Assembly: GCA_020845475.1 (NCBI GenBank)
Contig: JADLFN010000054.1
Span: 1 to 64,000, forward strand
DNA: 64,000 bases
DNA from: Planctomycetota bacterium
GTDB lineage: Bacteria > Planctomycetota > UBA8742 > UBA2392
Direction of reading: 5' to 3'
Shown here one piece after another: positions 55,051 to 63,169 of the stretch (the stretch's first letter is position 1; each line of letters starts with the position of its first letter). A model generated the notes under the pieces. The model ran no database searches, was not told the DNA's origin, and worked only from the letters and a program-made list of their open reading frames with translations. The position numbers were made by a program, and so were the translations under genes.

Positions 55051-56193
55051 TTATTCCGAGTGCCCAAGAGAGGCAACGATGCCCTGGCGCGATGCGCGCC
55101 ACGCCGGCCACACTCCGCCCAGCACGCCAACGCCCAGCGCCAGACCTGCCGCCCAGCCCACGACGCTCCAGGGCATGCCCACGCTCAGGTTCAGATTGCG
55201 CGCCTGCACCGTGAATTCCTGCACTTGCATCGCAACCCACGCCGCAGCCGCGCCCAGAACGCCGCCCATGAGGCACACCAGCGCGGCTTCACCCAAAACG
55301 ACGGCCAGCACGCGAACGCGGCCAAAGCCCAGCGTGCGCATGATGCCGATCTGGCGCGTGCGCTCGCGCACGTTCATGGAAACGGCGTTGGCCACGCTGG
55401 CGAGCACTACGGCGAGCGTGATCAGGATGACGATGCGTGAAATCGCGATCATGTCGGAGAGGTCGTCGATCATACCTGAAAGGAAAGCCGTCTCGGCCTG
55501 CGTGCGCGTACCAACGGGCTTGGGCAGCTTGTCGAGGCTCTGGGCAATGTCTTCGGCGCGCGCGCTGGGGTGAAGCTTGGCGACGATCAGGTTGGCATGG
55601 CCGCGCGCATCGTAACGATCCTGCACGTAGCCGATGTCCATGAGCACGAGGTTGTCCTGCTCCTCGCTGCCGGTGGCGTAAATGCCGGCCATCTTGAACA
55701 AGATCCCGAGTTGCGCCGAAAGGTCGATGGTCTGGCCGACCTTCCAGCCTTTGCGTTTGGCCAGGCTGACGCCGACGAGTGCGCTGTCGCGGCCGGCGAT
55801 GAATTCATCGAGGCTGCCCTCGATCACCTGGTACTGGCGGAAGCGCTGGAACTTCGATTTATCCACCCCGTGGATCGTGACCGTTTCCGGTTCGAAATTT
55901 CAGCAGTTGGTTGAAGTGATGTAGATCGGCATGGCGTCCTCAACCTGAGGCTGCGCCGCGAAATCCCTGGCGTAACTATCCGGGATATCGCTCTCCGTCG
56001 GTCACCATGTGTGTTCCTTGATGGCTACGACGTTGTTGTTCTTGCTGGCCTGGGCCACAACGCCGGCCATGGCAATCTGCACGCTTTCAAAGAAGCAGAA
56101 CACGAAAATAGCCGTGGCCACGCCCAGCAGCACCAGCGCCGAGCGCAGGCGGTTGTTGCGCACATTCTTCAAGGGCAGCGTCCAGATGTTCAT
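55051..56193 (-). CDS. ABC transporter permease, MacB/FtsX type, with two in-frame UGA codons (candidate selenoprotein)
   Basis: One continuous frame of 380 residues from ATG 56193 to TAA at 55051 if UGAs at 56004-56002 (residue 64) and 55902-55900 (residue 98) are read through. This length is almost the same as the neighbour permease. The first piece holds the cytosolic start and first membrane helix (LRSALVLLGVATAIFVF). The middle contains HTW-[UGA]-PTES and TSTNC-[UGA]-NFEPE in the periplasmic domain, and the last part has three helices. Without read-through, no complete permease is made. No frameshift and no other stop type occur in the 109 codons between the open pieces. Cys97 directly before the second UGA suggests a Cys-Sec pair. 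Two nonsense mutations in a decaying gene are the alternative. Confidence 0.8.
55861..55902 (-). promoter_or_regulatory. Candidate SECIS for the second UGA of the permease
   Basis: After the UGA (55902-55900) a perfect hairpin ATCCAC-GGG-GTGGAT spans 55875-55861. The loop begins 30 nt after the UGA and starts with G, within the range known for bacterial SECIS elements. A smaller ACCG-GAAA-CGGT hairpin lies closer (loop 12 nt after UGA). Confidence 0.5.
55960..56004 (-). promoter_or_regulatory. Possible weaker SECIS for the first UGA of the permease
   Basis: After the UGA (56004-56002), ATCCC-GG pairs with CC-A-GGGAT (one bulged A), extended by GA/TC across a T-T mismatch, over 55989-55960. 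The nine-base loop starts 22 nt after the UGA and contains GTT but does not begin with G. This fit is weaker than at the other two UGAs. Confidence 0.3.
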
Positions 56194-56202
56194 GTTGCCT
56201 CC

Positions 56203-56927
<725 letters not shown>

Positions 56928-56931
<4 letters not shown>

Positions 56932-58466
56932 GGCGCGTCCTCCACGTTCACCGGCGTGCCCTCTTCAAGCTGCGCGGCCTGGCTGACGGCCACGAGATCG
57001 CCGAATACCACGCCGGATTCTACCACCACGCCGCCCTGCGCGGCTTCGCCCAATCTTACCTCAGTTCGGCGCGCATGCCCGCTGCGAATCACGAACAGGA
57101 AATCCTTGCCGTCGCGGTTGACCACGGCCGAGCGGGGCACCAGCAGCTTGCGCTTGGCGGGATCAGTCTCTTCTTTCACCTTTTTGGCGATGAAATCCAC
57201 GGTGGCGGTCATGTCTTTGTGCAGCGTGTCGTCGGCGTTGAAGACCTTCACTTTCACGCGGATTGTGTCGCGCGCGAGGTTGCCCAGCGGGTCAAGACGC
57301 AGCACTTCGCCGTCGTAAGGCTGCTCGCGCCGCGCGGCCACTTTAATCAGGCAGGATTGCTCCAGGCTCACGCCCGCAATCTGCTCCTGGCGCACATCGA
57401 CGCGCACCTGCATTTCGCCGGGGTCATAAATCGAACAAACGGCGAACTTGCCGTCGGACAACAACGTGCCCTGCTGCGCAAACATTTCCATCACGCGCCC
57501 GGCCACGGGCGCGCGTATGCTGCACCACGTCACGCGCTGCGCGGCTTGCGCCGCCTCCGATGCCGCCGCCTGTTCTTCTGCTTTCGCGCCGTCGAGCGCG
57601 GCTTGCGCCTGCTTGATGCTCTCGGGCCGCGCGCCGGCTTCCAGCAGCTTCAGTTGCTGCTCGGCCTGGGCGAGTTCTGCTTTTGCCTGATCGATTTCCG
57701 TGGGCAGGTAGCCGGCCTTGAGCCGCGCCAGCTCGGCCTTGGCGGCCTCCACGCGGTGCTGCGCCGCCACCTGCTCGGCTTCATCGCGCTGCAGAACATC
57801 GAGGCTGACCTGTTGCTGCTCGTAGAGCACGCGTGAGCGCCTGGCCGCTGCCTCGCGCCAGATGGCGTAGGCCTGGGCTTCCGCCAACTGCGCCGCCGCT
57901 TTCTCCATGTCTTCGGTGCGGTAGCCTGCGCTCAATCGCGCGAGCGCTGCCTTGGCGCGATCCACGCCGGCGCGCGCGGCTTCAATCTCTTCGCGCCGAG
58001 CACCCGCCTTGAGCAGCTCGAGCGCAGCCTGATGCTCCACCACGCGCGCCTTGGCCGCCGCCAGCTTCGCTTTGGCCTGCGTGGACTTCTGCTCATACAA
58101 CGTCGCATCGAGCGTGGCGATGACGGCGCCCTTTTTGACGTCGGCGCCTTCGAGCACCTTCAGGGAATCAACGCGGCCCTCAATCTGCGAGCTGACCACA
58201 ACCGGATAAGGCCAGCAGGGCTCAATCCAGCCGCCGGCGGTGAAGTTTTCACCCTGCACCTGCAGGGCATAGCCCACGGCGTGAACGCGAACGCTCACCG
58301 CGTGCGTGGCCTGCTCAGGTGGGATGGCAAAGTGAATGATGGCCAGTGCCACGGCCATGGGCGCGAGCAGCATCGTGGCATAGCGCCAGATGCGCGAAAC
58401 ACCCGCCGCCTCATTGAGATCATCGCGAGGAAGATCCAGCCGCAGAGATTCCAGATCCAGCGCCAT
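56928..58466 (-). CDS. Periplasmic adaptor (HlyD/membrane-fusion family)
   Basis: A 512-residue adaptor with one N-terminal membrane helix (about 27-46). A lipoyl/barrel-sandwich part follows (GRVDSLKVLEGADVKKGAVIATLD), then a very long alpha-helical hairpin (about 125-300) with repeated KAELARLKAGY and AEEL-type segments, and a C-terminal beta-barrel. It links the inner-membrane ABC exporter to the periplasm or outer membrane. First gene of the four-gene exporter unit, with GGGGAAGG upstream of ATG 58466. Confidence 0.9.
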
Positions 58467-58492
58467 TGAACGGCCTTCCCCGGAGAACTGAC

Positions 58493-58523
58493 AGTATAAA
58501 CCCGTTGTTTACTACAGGTTCAA
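58493..58523 (-). promoter_or_regulatory. Candidate promoter of the ABC exporter unit
   Basis: On the minus strand TTGAAC (58523-58518) and TATACT (58498-58493) are separated by 19 bases, about 26 bases before the adaptor ATG. The spacing is slightly long. Confidence 0.4.
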
Positions 58524-58552
58524 CGGATTTCAGCCTCGATGGTTCGATTTGA

Positions 58553-59113
58553 TTAGGTCACAACCATTGCACGCCGCTCGTTCATTTCCGCGGCTATGGC
58601 GCTGCGCTCTTCTGGCGTGAAAACCACGGCCAGCGCGGGGAAGATGTCACGCTCTTCCACCTTCATGTGCGAGTCATAGATCGCGATCAGGCTGGACAGC
58701 CGCTCGCGATAGATTTTCAGTTCCGGCTCAAGCTGCCCGCGCTGTGCCGCTCCCTCAAAGGGAAGCCGCGCCGAGAGTTTGCGCGCGGCTGCATCAAAAT
58801 CCCGATGCAGCTGCGAAAGCTCGTGATGGTCCTGCTCGATGTGTTCCAGCAGATAGGCGAAGTGGCTCTGCGGGTCTTTGAGCTTCGCGCGCAGGCGCGG
58901 CAGGAGCGATTCTTCTTCGTCGCGCGCGTGCAGTTGCACATCGACGGCGAGAAAGCGCAGCGCCTTGGCGATCACCGGCGCGAGCGCGAAATCGCCCTTG
59001 CCCAGAAGCATCAGGCGCGCTGCGCGCAGCAGCGCGTGCAACTGTGCACGCAGTTCGGTGTGGGCAAACACAAGCCGAGCGTGCGGATCGTGGCTGATGT
59101 CCTGTGCGATCAT
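58553..59113 (-). CDS. Hemerythrin (HHE) domain protein
   Basis: A 186-residue four-helix hemerythrin-like protein with candidate diiron ligands in FAHTELRAQLHALL, DVQLHARDEEESLLP, HIEQDHHELSQLH and YDSHMKVEERDIFPA. It is probably cytosolic and binds oxygen or NO. Its ATG overlaps the stop of the FmdE-like gene (ATGA). As third gene of the nnrS unit it resembles the di-iron repair proteins (RIC/ScdA) whose N-terminal domain type is here fused to NnrS instead. Confidence 0.88.
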   Translation of the reverse strand: MIAQDISHDPHARLVFAHTELRAQLHALLRAARLMLLGKGDFALAPVIAKALRFLAVDVQLHARDEEESLLPRLRAKLKDPQSHFAYLLEHIEQDHHELSQLHRDFDAAARKLSARLPFEGAAQRGQLEPELKIYRERLSSLIAIYDSHMKVEERDIFPALAVVFTPEERSAIAAEMNERRAMVVT

Positions 59114-59727
59114 TTCGGGCTCCCGGTTTGTGCCAACCTTTCAACCTGGATGATCTTATCGGCGCGCTGGACCACGTCACGCACCCGCCGCGCCCAGGCC
59201 TCCTTGAACGTAGCGCCGGCTGCCGCATCGCCTGCAAGCGCGCCGCGCATGGCGCTTGGCATTTCCGGCTCGGGGGCGATGCGCTCTCCAAAGGCCAGCA
59301 CGCGCACGGCCGCACCGGTATCGAGCCGCCTGAAGGTCACGCTGCCAAAGGGCTCAAGGGCGGCGTCAAAATGCAGCAGGTTCTGGCGATTGTAGCGGCC
59401 CGCTATGCCCTTGAAGCCGGTCACGCCCGCGGCACCCGTAATGAAGCCGATCACCTGCGCCAAAGGCCCGTTCGCAAAGGCATCGGGCTGCGAAGCCACC
59501 GTAACCGCAACCTGCCCGCGCTGCGGCATGGCGCTGCCGTAGAGTTCGCGCAGCGCAAGCCGCGTCATTTCAAAGGCCGTGGCCACGGTCGGGCAAAGGT
59601 GGCCGGCGAACTTGCCGGCGTCCTCGAGCGTGTAGCGCAGCACGGGTGTAAAACCGAGAAACTCCGCGAGTTCATCGTGCAGCTCGATCGGTTTTGTTTC
59701 GCGCGCAACCTGTTCAAGTGTTGACAT
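59110..59727 (-). CDS. FmdE-like protein
   Basis: A 205-residue protein. Residues about 33-130 resemble the FmdE domain (first described with formylmethanofuran dehydrogenase, common in unrelated bacteria): DAGKFAGHLCPTVATAFEM, with its conserved His and Cys, and a glycine-rich stretch GFITGAAGVTG. The domain is thought to bind metal. The role with NnrS is unknown. It begins one base after the nnrS stop and overlaps the HHE gene. Confidence 0.7.
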   Translation of the reverse strand: MSTLEQVARETKPIELHDELAEFLGFTPVLRYTLEDAGKFAGHLCPTVATAFEMTRLALRELYGSAMPQRGQVAVTVASQPDAFANGPLAQVIGFITGAAGVTGFKGIAGRYNRQNLLHFDAALEPFGSVTFRRLDTGAAVRVLAFGERIAPEPEMPSAMRGALAGDAAAGATFKEAWARRVRDVVQRADKIIQVERLAQTGSPK

Positions 59728-59728
59728 G

Positions 59729-61723
59729 TCAAGCCTTTCCCAGTGCCGCGTGCAGGCGGCCCATGACTTCGTCCAGTTTCAGGCCGTGGTGCGCCACGGC
59801 GTTGGCAATCGTGTCGGCGCCGCCGCAGCAGGCATCGAGCTGCAACTCGCTGAACACCGGCACCGTAGCCGGAAACTTGCGCGCGGCTTCGGCCACGGTA
59901 AGGTTCGGGTCGATGGAGGCGCAGGAGTGGCCTTGCGGTGCGGCGGATTTGTCGTCGCGCGTGACGGCCAGCAGGTCGTCCATGAATTTGAGCAAGTCCA
60001 CCTTCTGGAATTCGCACGCCTGCTGCAGCGTCACGTTGCGCGCCAGCGTCTTGCGCATCACGGGGTTTTTCAGCAGGCCAAAGCCGTACTTGACGAAAAT
60101 GTCCAGCGTGTGCGGCCAGCGTTCGATCACCAGGCCCACGCGTGCCTGGGGCGCGATGGTGACGCTGGAAAGCGTCATGGCACTGGCAGCCTGCTGGCGC
60201 CGGTACATGAGCAGGAACAGGTGCAGCGACCACAATCCCAGCGCCGTCACTTCAAGTACCCCTGAAATGCCAAGGGTGTTGAAGCTGGGCGCCGCGAAAT
60301 CAGTGAGCACCTGGTTGCTCACGCGCAGGAAGCAGCCCAGGTTGATCAGGATGAAAACACCCCAGAGGCGGGTCAGCTTGGCGGTGTCCGCTCCATTGAG
60401 ATTGGCAACAACCTTCGCACCCACGCCCAGAATGGTCATGGAGATAAACCCGACCGTAATGGCGTGGCGCATCGCACCGTGGAATGCGTGGCTGAAGGTC
60501 TGGCCGGTGAAGCGGTTGTACCAGGGCTCAAGCGCCAGCATGAGCAGGCTGACCGTCAGCCAGGCATGGCCCGCGCGGATGAACTTGATGCTGCGATCAT
60601 TGCCGCTGACCTTGCCAAAGGGCCGGAAGGACTGCGAGATGATCAAGCCCGGGATCACGATCGCGAGCGAAGCAACGTAGTAGGGGCCCGCCCATACGGC
60701 GAAATCGCGCGTGCCGAGCATGATCGCGAACAACACGGCAGTCGCTCCAATGCCGATATTCAGCGGCCAGAAGAGGCGCCGATAGGTCTTCTCACCGGGG
60801 TCGCGGAAACCGAAAACCGGCGGCATGAAACGCAGGCTCACGCCGAAAATCATGACCATCGCCAGGCCGTAAATCTGGATGTCGCGCAGCGGGCTCTGCC
60901 ATGTGGCCACACGCCAGACCAACTCCTGTGAGGTTCCGGCGGTGCTGGTCATGACGTAAAGGAAGGTATCCGCCATAACGCTGACGCCCATCCAGCCCAC
61001 GGCCGCAAACACCCATTTGTCGTAGGTTTCAAGCGGCTTGCCAATGGCCATGTAAGTCCGGGTCAGGACCAGTGCAAAGGCGCCAAAAGCGAGCAGTTCC
61101 AGAGCCATGCCGGCGAGGCCGACAATGAACCAACCCAGGCTCAATTGGATGCCGCCGTCGGCCTTTCCTACTGCAAAGTACTCGCCCACCACGCGCAACG
61201 TAATGCCGGCCAGCATCAGAATAAAGCTGGCGGCAGCCAGGCGCGGGTTCCACAGTGCGGCATGTTTGAAACGCGGAAACGCCTGGTAGGCGTAACCCAT
61301 GATGAAAAGGCCCACCCAGCCGTAGATCTGGCTATGGCCGTGTGCGTTGATTTCATTGATGGGCAAAGCCGTGAAGCTGCCGGCGAATGCAATCTGCCAG
61401 AGCAAAAGCACGCCCCACACCGCGCCTGCCGTAAACGTAACGCCGATGCCGCCAAGAAAGAAACGCCGGTAAATGACATCCGCCAACGACGGCGCATATT
61501 CGGCGGGCGGCGCAAGCTTTGGATCAAGCGCGGCTGCGTTGAGCTCGCTGAGAAGTTTCTGGGGGTCAACGCCGTGAGTCTTGGCGAAGAAATCCATGGA
61601 CTCGGCGGGACCGAGTTCACCACCACAACCTTTTAGACCGTATTGGTCCAGAATACCGCGCAAATGAGGAAAGCGCGTCAGGGCTTCGGGAATGGTTGTT
61701 TCGAGTTTGATGTCCGAGTTCAT
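59729..61723 (-). CDS. nnrS: NnrS-family heme-copper membrane protein with N- and C-terminal DUF1858/ScdA_N-type domains
   Basis: A 664-residue protein. A short Cys-containing domain (about 1-65, LKGCGGELG) precedes a polytopic part of about 12 helices with the histidines typical of NnrS (INAHGHSQIYGW, RHAITVGFISMTILGVGAKV). The C-terminus has a DUF1858-like domain (RWPHTLDIFVKYGFG) and an ScdA_N domain (LQLDACCGGADT). NnrS proteins bind heme and copper and protect against NO. ATG 61723 has a perfect AAGGAG upstream, so I prefer it to the TTG at 61741. The fusion of three small Cys-bearing domains to NnrS is unusual. Confidence 0.82.
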   Translation of the reverse strand: MNSDIKLETTIPEALTRFPHLRGILDQYGLKGCGGELGPAESMDFFAKTHGVDPQKLLSELNAAALDPKLAPPAEYAPSLADVIYRRFFLGGIGVTFTAGAVWGVLLLWQIAFAGSFTALPINEINAHGHSQIYGWVGLFIMGYAYQAFPRFKHAALWNPRLAAASFILMLAGITLRVVGEYFAVGKADGGIQLSLGWFIVGLAGMALELLAFGAFALVLTRTYMAIGKPLETYDKWVFAAVGWMGVSVMADTFLYVMTSTAGTSQELVWRVATWQSPLRDIQIYGLAMVMIFGVSLRFMPPVFGFRDPGEKTYRRLFWPLNIGIGATAVLFAIMLGTRDFAVWAGPYYVASLAIVIPGLIISQSFRPFGKVSGNDRSIKFIRAGHAWLTVSLLMLALEPWYNRFTGQTFSHAFHGAMRHAITVGFISMTILGVGAKVVANLNGADTAKLTRLWGVFILINLGCFLRVSNQVLTDFAAPSFNTLGISGVLEVTALGLWSLHLFLLMYRRQQAASAMTLSSVTIAPQARVGLVIERWPHTLDIFVKYGFGLLKNPVMRKTLARNVTLQQACEFQKVDLLKFMDDLLAVTRDDKSAAPQGHSCASIDPNLTVAEAARKFPATVPVFSELQLDACCGGADTIANAVAHHGLKLDEVMGRLHAALGKA

Positions 61724-61740
61724 GGGTGTGCTCCTTGACA

Positions 61741-61762
61741 AGATATTCAGACTCTGATATCT
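61741..61762. promoter_or_regulatory. Operator-like inverted repeat between nnrS and moaA
   Basis: AGATAT (61741-61746) and ATATCT (61757-61762) form an inverted repeat with a 10-base spacer. It contains AGA-CTC-TGATATCT, the motif seen twice at 24576 and 24735. It touches the -10 of the candidate nnrS promoter. Confidence 0.5.
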
Positions 61763-61790
61763 GTATATTGTACGACCGGTCAGAAGTCAA
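61762..61790 (-). promoter_or_regulatory. Candidate sigma-70 promoter of the nnrS unit
   Basis: On the minus strand TTGACT (61790-61785) and TATACA (61767-61762) are exactly 17 bases apart. The operator-like repeat lies directly downstream over the expected start site. On the plus strand a TTGACA at 61735-61740 could serve moaA. Confidence 0.55.
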
Positions 61791-61816
61791 CCCGCAGGTC
61801 AAAAAATCGGGTCGCC

Positions 61817-62791
61817 ATGAAAGACAGTTTTCAGCGCGAAATTCACGCCCTCCGCATCTCGGTGACAGACCGCTGCAACATGCGCTGCCGCTACTGCGTT
61901 TCCGGCGACCTGCTCAAGCTCAAACCCCAGGACGAGCTGCTTTCACTGGACGAAATTGAAGCCGTAATCCGCGCGGCTTTGGTGCTCGATTTCGACGCCT
62001 TCCGCTTCACCGGCGGCGAGCCATTGGTGCGCGAGGGCCTGCTTGATTTCCTGCTGCGCGTTTCGCGCCTCGATGGCGTGCGCAAACTTTCGCTCTCCAC
62101 CAACGGCAGCATGCTGGAACGCTCGCTCGATCAACTTGCAGCCGCGCGCGTGCAGAGCCTGAATATCTCGCTCGATACCCTGCGGCCTGCCCGCTACGAG
62201 CAGATCACGCGCGGCGGCGAACTGGGCCCTGTGCTTGGGGGCATCGACGCCGCCGCCAATGACGGCCGCTTCAAGATCAAGCTCAATGCCGTGCTGATGA
62301 ATGGTTTCAACGATGACGAACTGGCCGAGCTTGCGGCTCTGACGATCTCGCGCCCGATCAACCTGCGCTTCATTGAATACATGCCCTTTGGAAGCTGGCA
62401 GCGCGTGGAAAACGAAAACGCCAAGGGCCTGAGCGTGGGCGAAGCACTGGCCCGACTGAAGCAGGTGTTTGAGATGGACGACAACGTGCGCGGCCCCGGC
62501 GGCGACGGCCCCGCCACTTACGCGCAGATCCGCGGCGCCAAAGGATTCGTGGGTTTCATCAGCCCGGTGCATTCACCATTCTGCGAGCGCTGCAACCGCC
62601 TGCGCTTGACGGCCGACGGCCAGCTCAAGGGCTGCCTTCTGGCCGACGAGAGGTTCCAACTGCGGAACTGGATGCGCAGCGCGAGCTACAACGCCGAAGA
62701 GCTGATCGCGCGCATCGCCATGGCCGTGATGGCCAAGCCCGAGAAGCATGAGTACGCCCGCAACTTCGACATGTCCACCGTGGGCGGATAA
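61817..62791 (+). CDS. moaA: GTP 3',8-cyclase MoaA
   Basis: A 324-residue radical-SAM enzyme for the first step of molybdenum-cofactor synthesis. The SAM cluster is Cys20, Cys24, Cys27 (CNMRCRYC). The C-terminal cluster is in CERCNRLRLTADGQLKGCL, and the protein ends in the catalytically important Gly-Gly. The GGEPL and STNG motifs are present. It supplies cofactor for NarG. It is divergent from nnrS and shares the operator-like intergenic region. Confidence 0.96.
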   Translation: MKDSFQREIHALRISVTDRCNMRCRYCVSGDLLKLKPQDELLSLDEIEAVIRAALVLDFDAFRFTGGEPLVREGLLDFLLRVSRLDGVRKLSLSTNGSMLERSLDQLAAARVQSLNISLDTLRPARYEQITRGGELGPVLGGIDAAANDGRFKIKLNAVLMNGFNDDELAELAALTISRPINLRFIEYMPFGSWQRVENENAKGLSVGEALARLKQVFEMDDNVRGPGGDGPATYAQIRGAKGFVGFISPVHSPFCERCNRLRLTADGQLKGCLLADERFQLRNWMRSASYNAEELIARIAMAVMAKPEKHEYARNFDMSTVGG

Positions 62792-62809
62792 CGCCCCGCG
62801 AGCGCTTCA

Positions 62810-63106
62810 TTACGCGAACAGTGCGTTCACGAAACAGGTCGTGTCTTGAATGGCGCGCACGCTGTGCATGGACTTTTTGTCGAGCAAGATTCCCTGGCCC
62901 GGCTTGAGCAGGGCTTTTTCGTGCGTCTCGTCGTCGCTGAATTCCAGCTCGCCGCGGAACACAAGCAGCGAGAGCGGCCCGGGCGAGCTATGGCTGGGCA
63001 GCGCCTCGCCCGCCTTCACTTCGAGGCGCATCACTGCGCGCTTTTCGTCTTTCAGAATCGGCGTCTTGGTGCCCTGCGCGGGTGTGCTGATATCAAACGT
63101 TTTCAT
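62810..63106 (-). CDS. Small cupin-domain protein
   Basis: A 98-residue single cupin barrel. Motif-like segments are PSHSSPGPLSLLVFRGELEF and LLKPGQGILLDKKSMHSV. Metal-binding His residues are fewer than in the standard motif. The function is unknown; such proteins are often linked to Rrf2/NO regulons, but this is only a family tendency. It ends convergently with moaA, 18 bases away. Confidence 0.8.
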   Translation of the reverse strand: MKTFDISTPAQGTKTPILKDEKRAVMRLEVKAGEALPSHSSPGPLSLLVFRGELEFSDDETHEKALLKPGQGILLDKKSMHSVRAIQDTTCFVNALFA

Positions 63107-63128
63107 GGCTTCCTCTCTTGAAATGAAA

Positions 63129-63154
63129 CGGTGGAGGGCCTATGCCCCCCACCG
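63129..63154 (-). terminator. Intrinsic terminator after the porin gene
   Basis: On the minus strand CGGTGG-GGGGC-ATAG-GCCCT-CCACCG forms an 11-bp stem (one G-T pair) with a tetraloop, followed by TTTCATTTC. It lies 15 bases after the porin stop and before the cupin start. Confidence 0.8.
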
Positions 63155-63169
63155 CTTCTTTGAATCAAC

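Noticed and set aside
55051-55866. A short permease starting at GTG 55866, and a separate 63-residue peptide at 56002-56193
   Set aside because: The pieces are in one frame, separated only by UGAs, and together give a complete four-helix permease of normal length.
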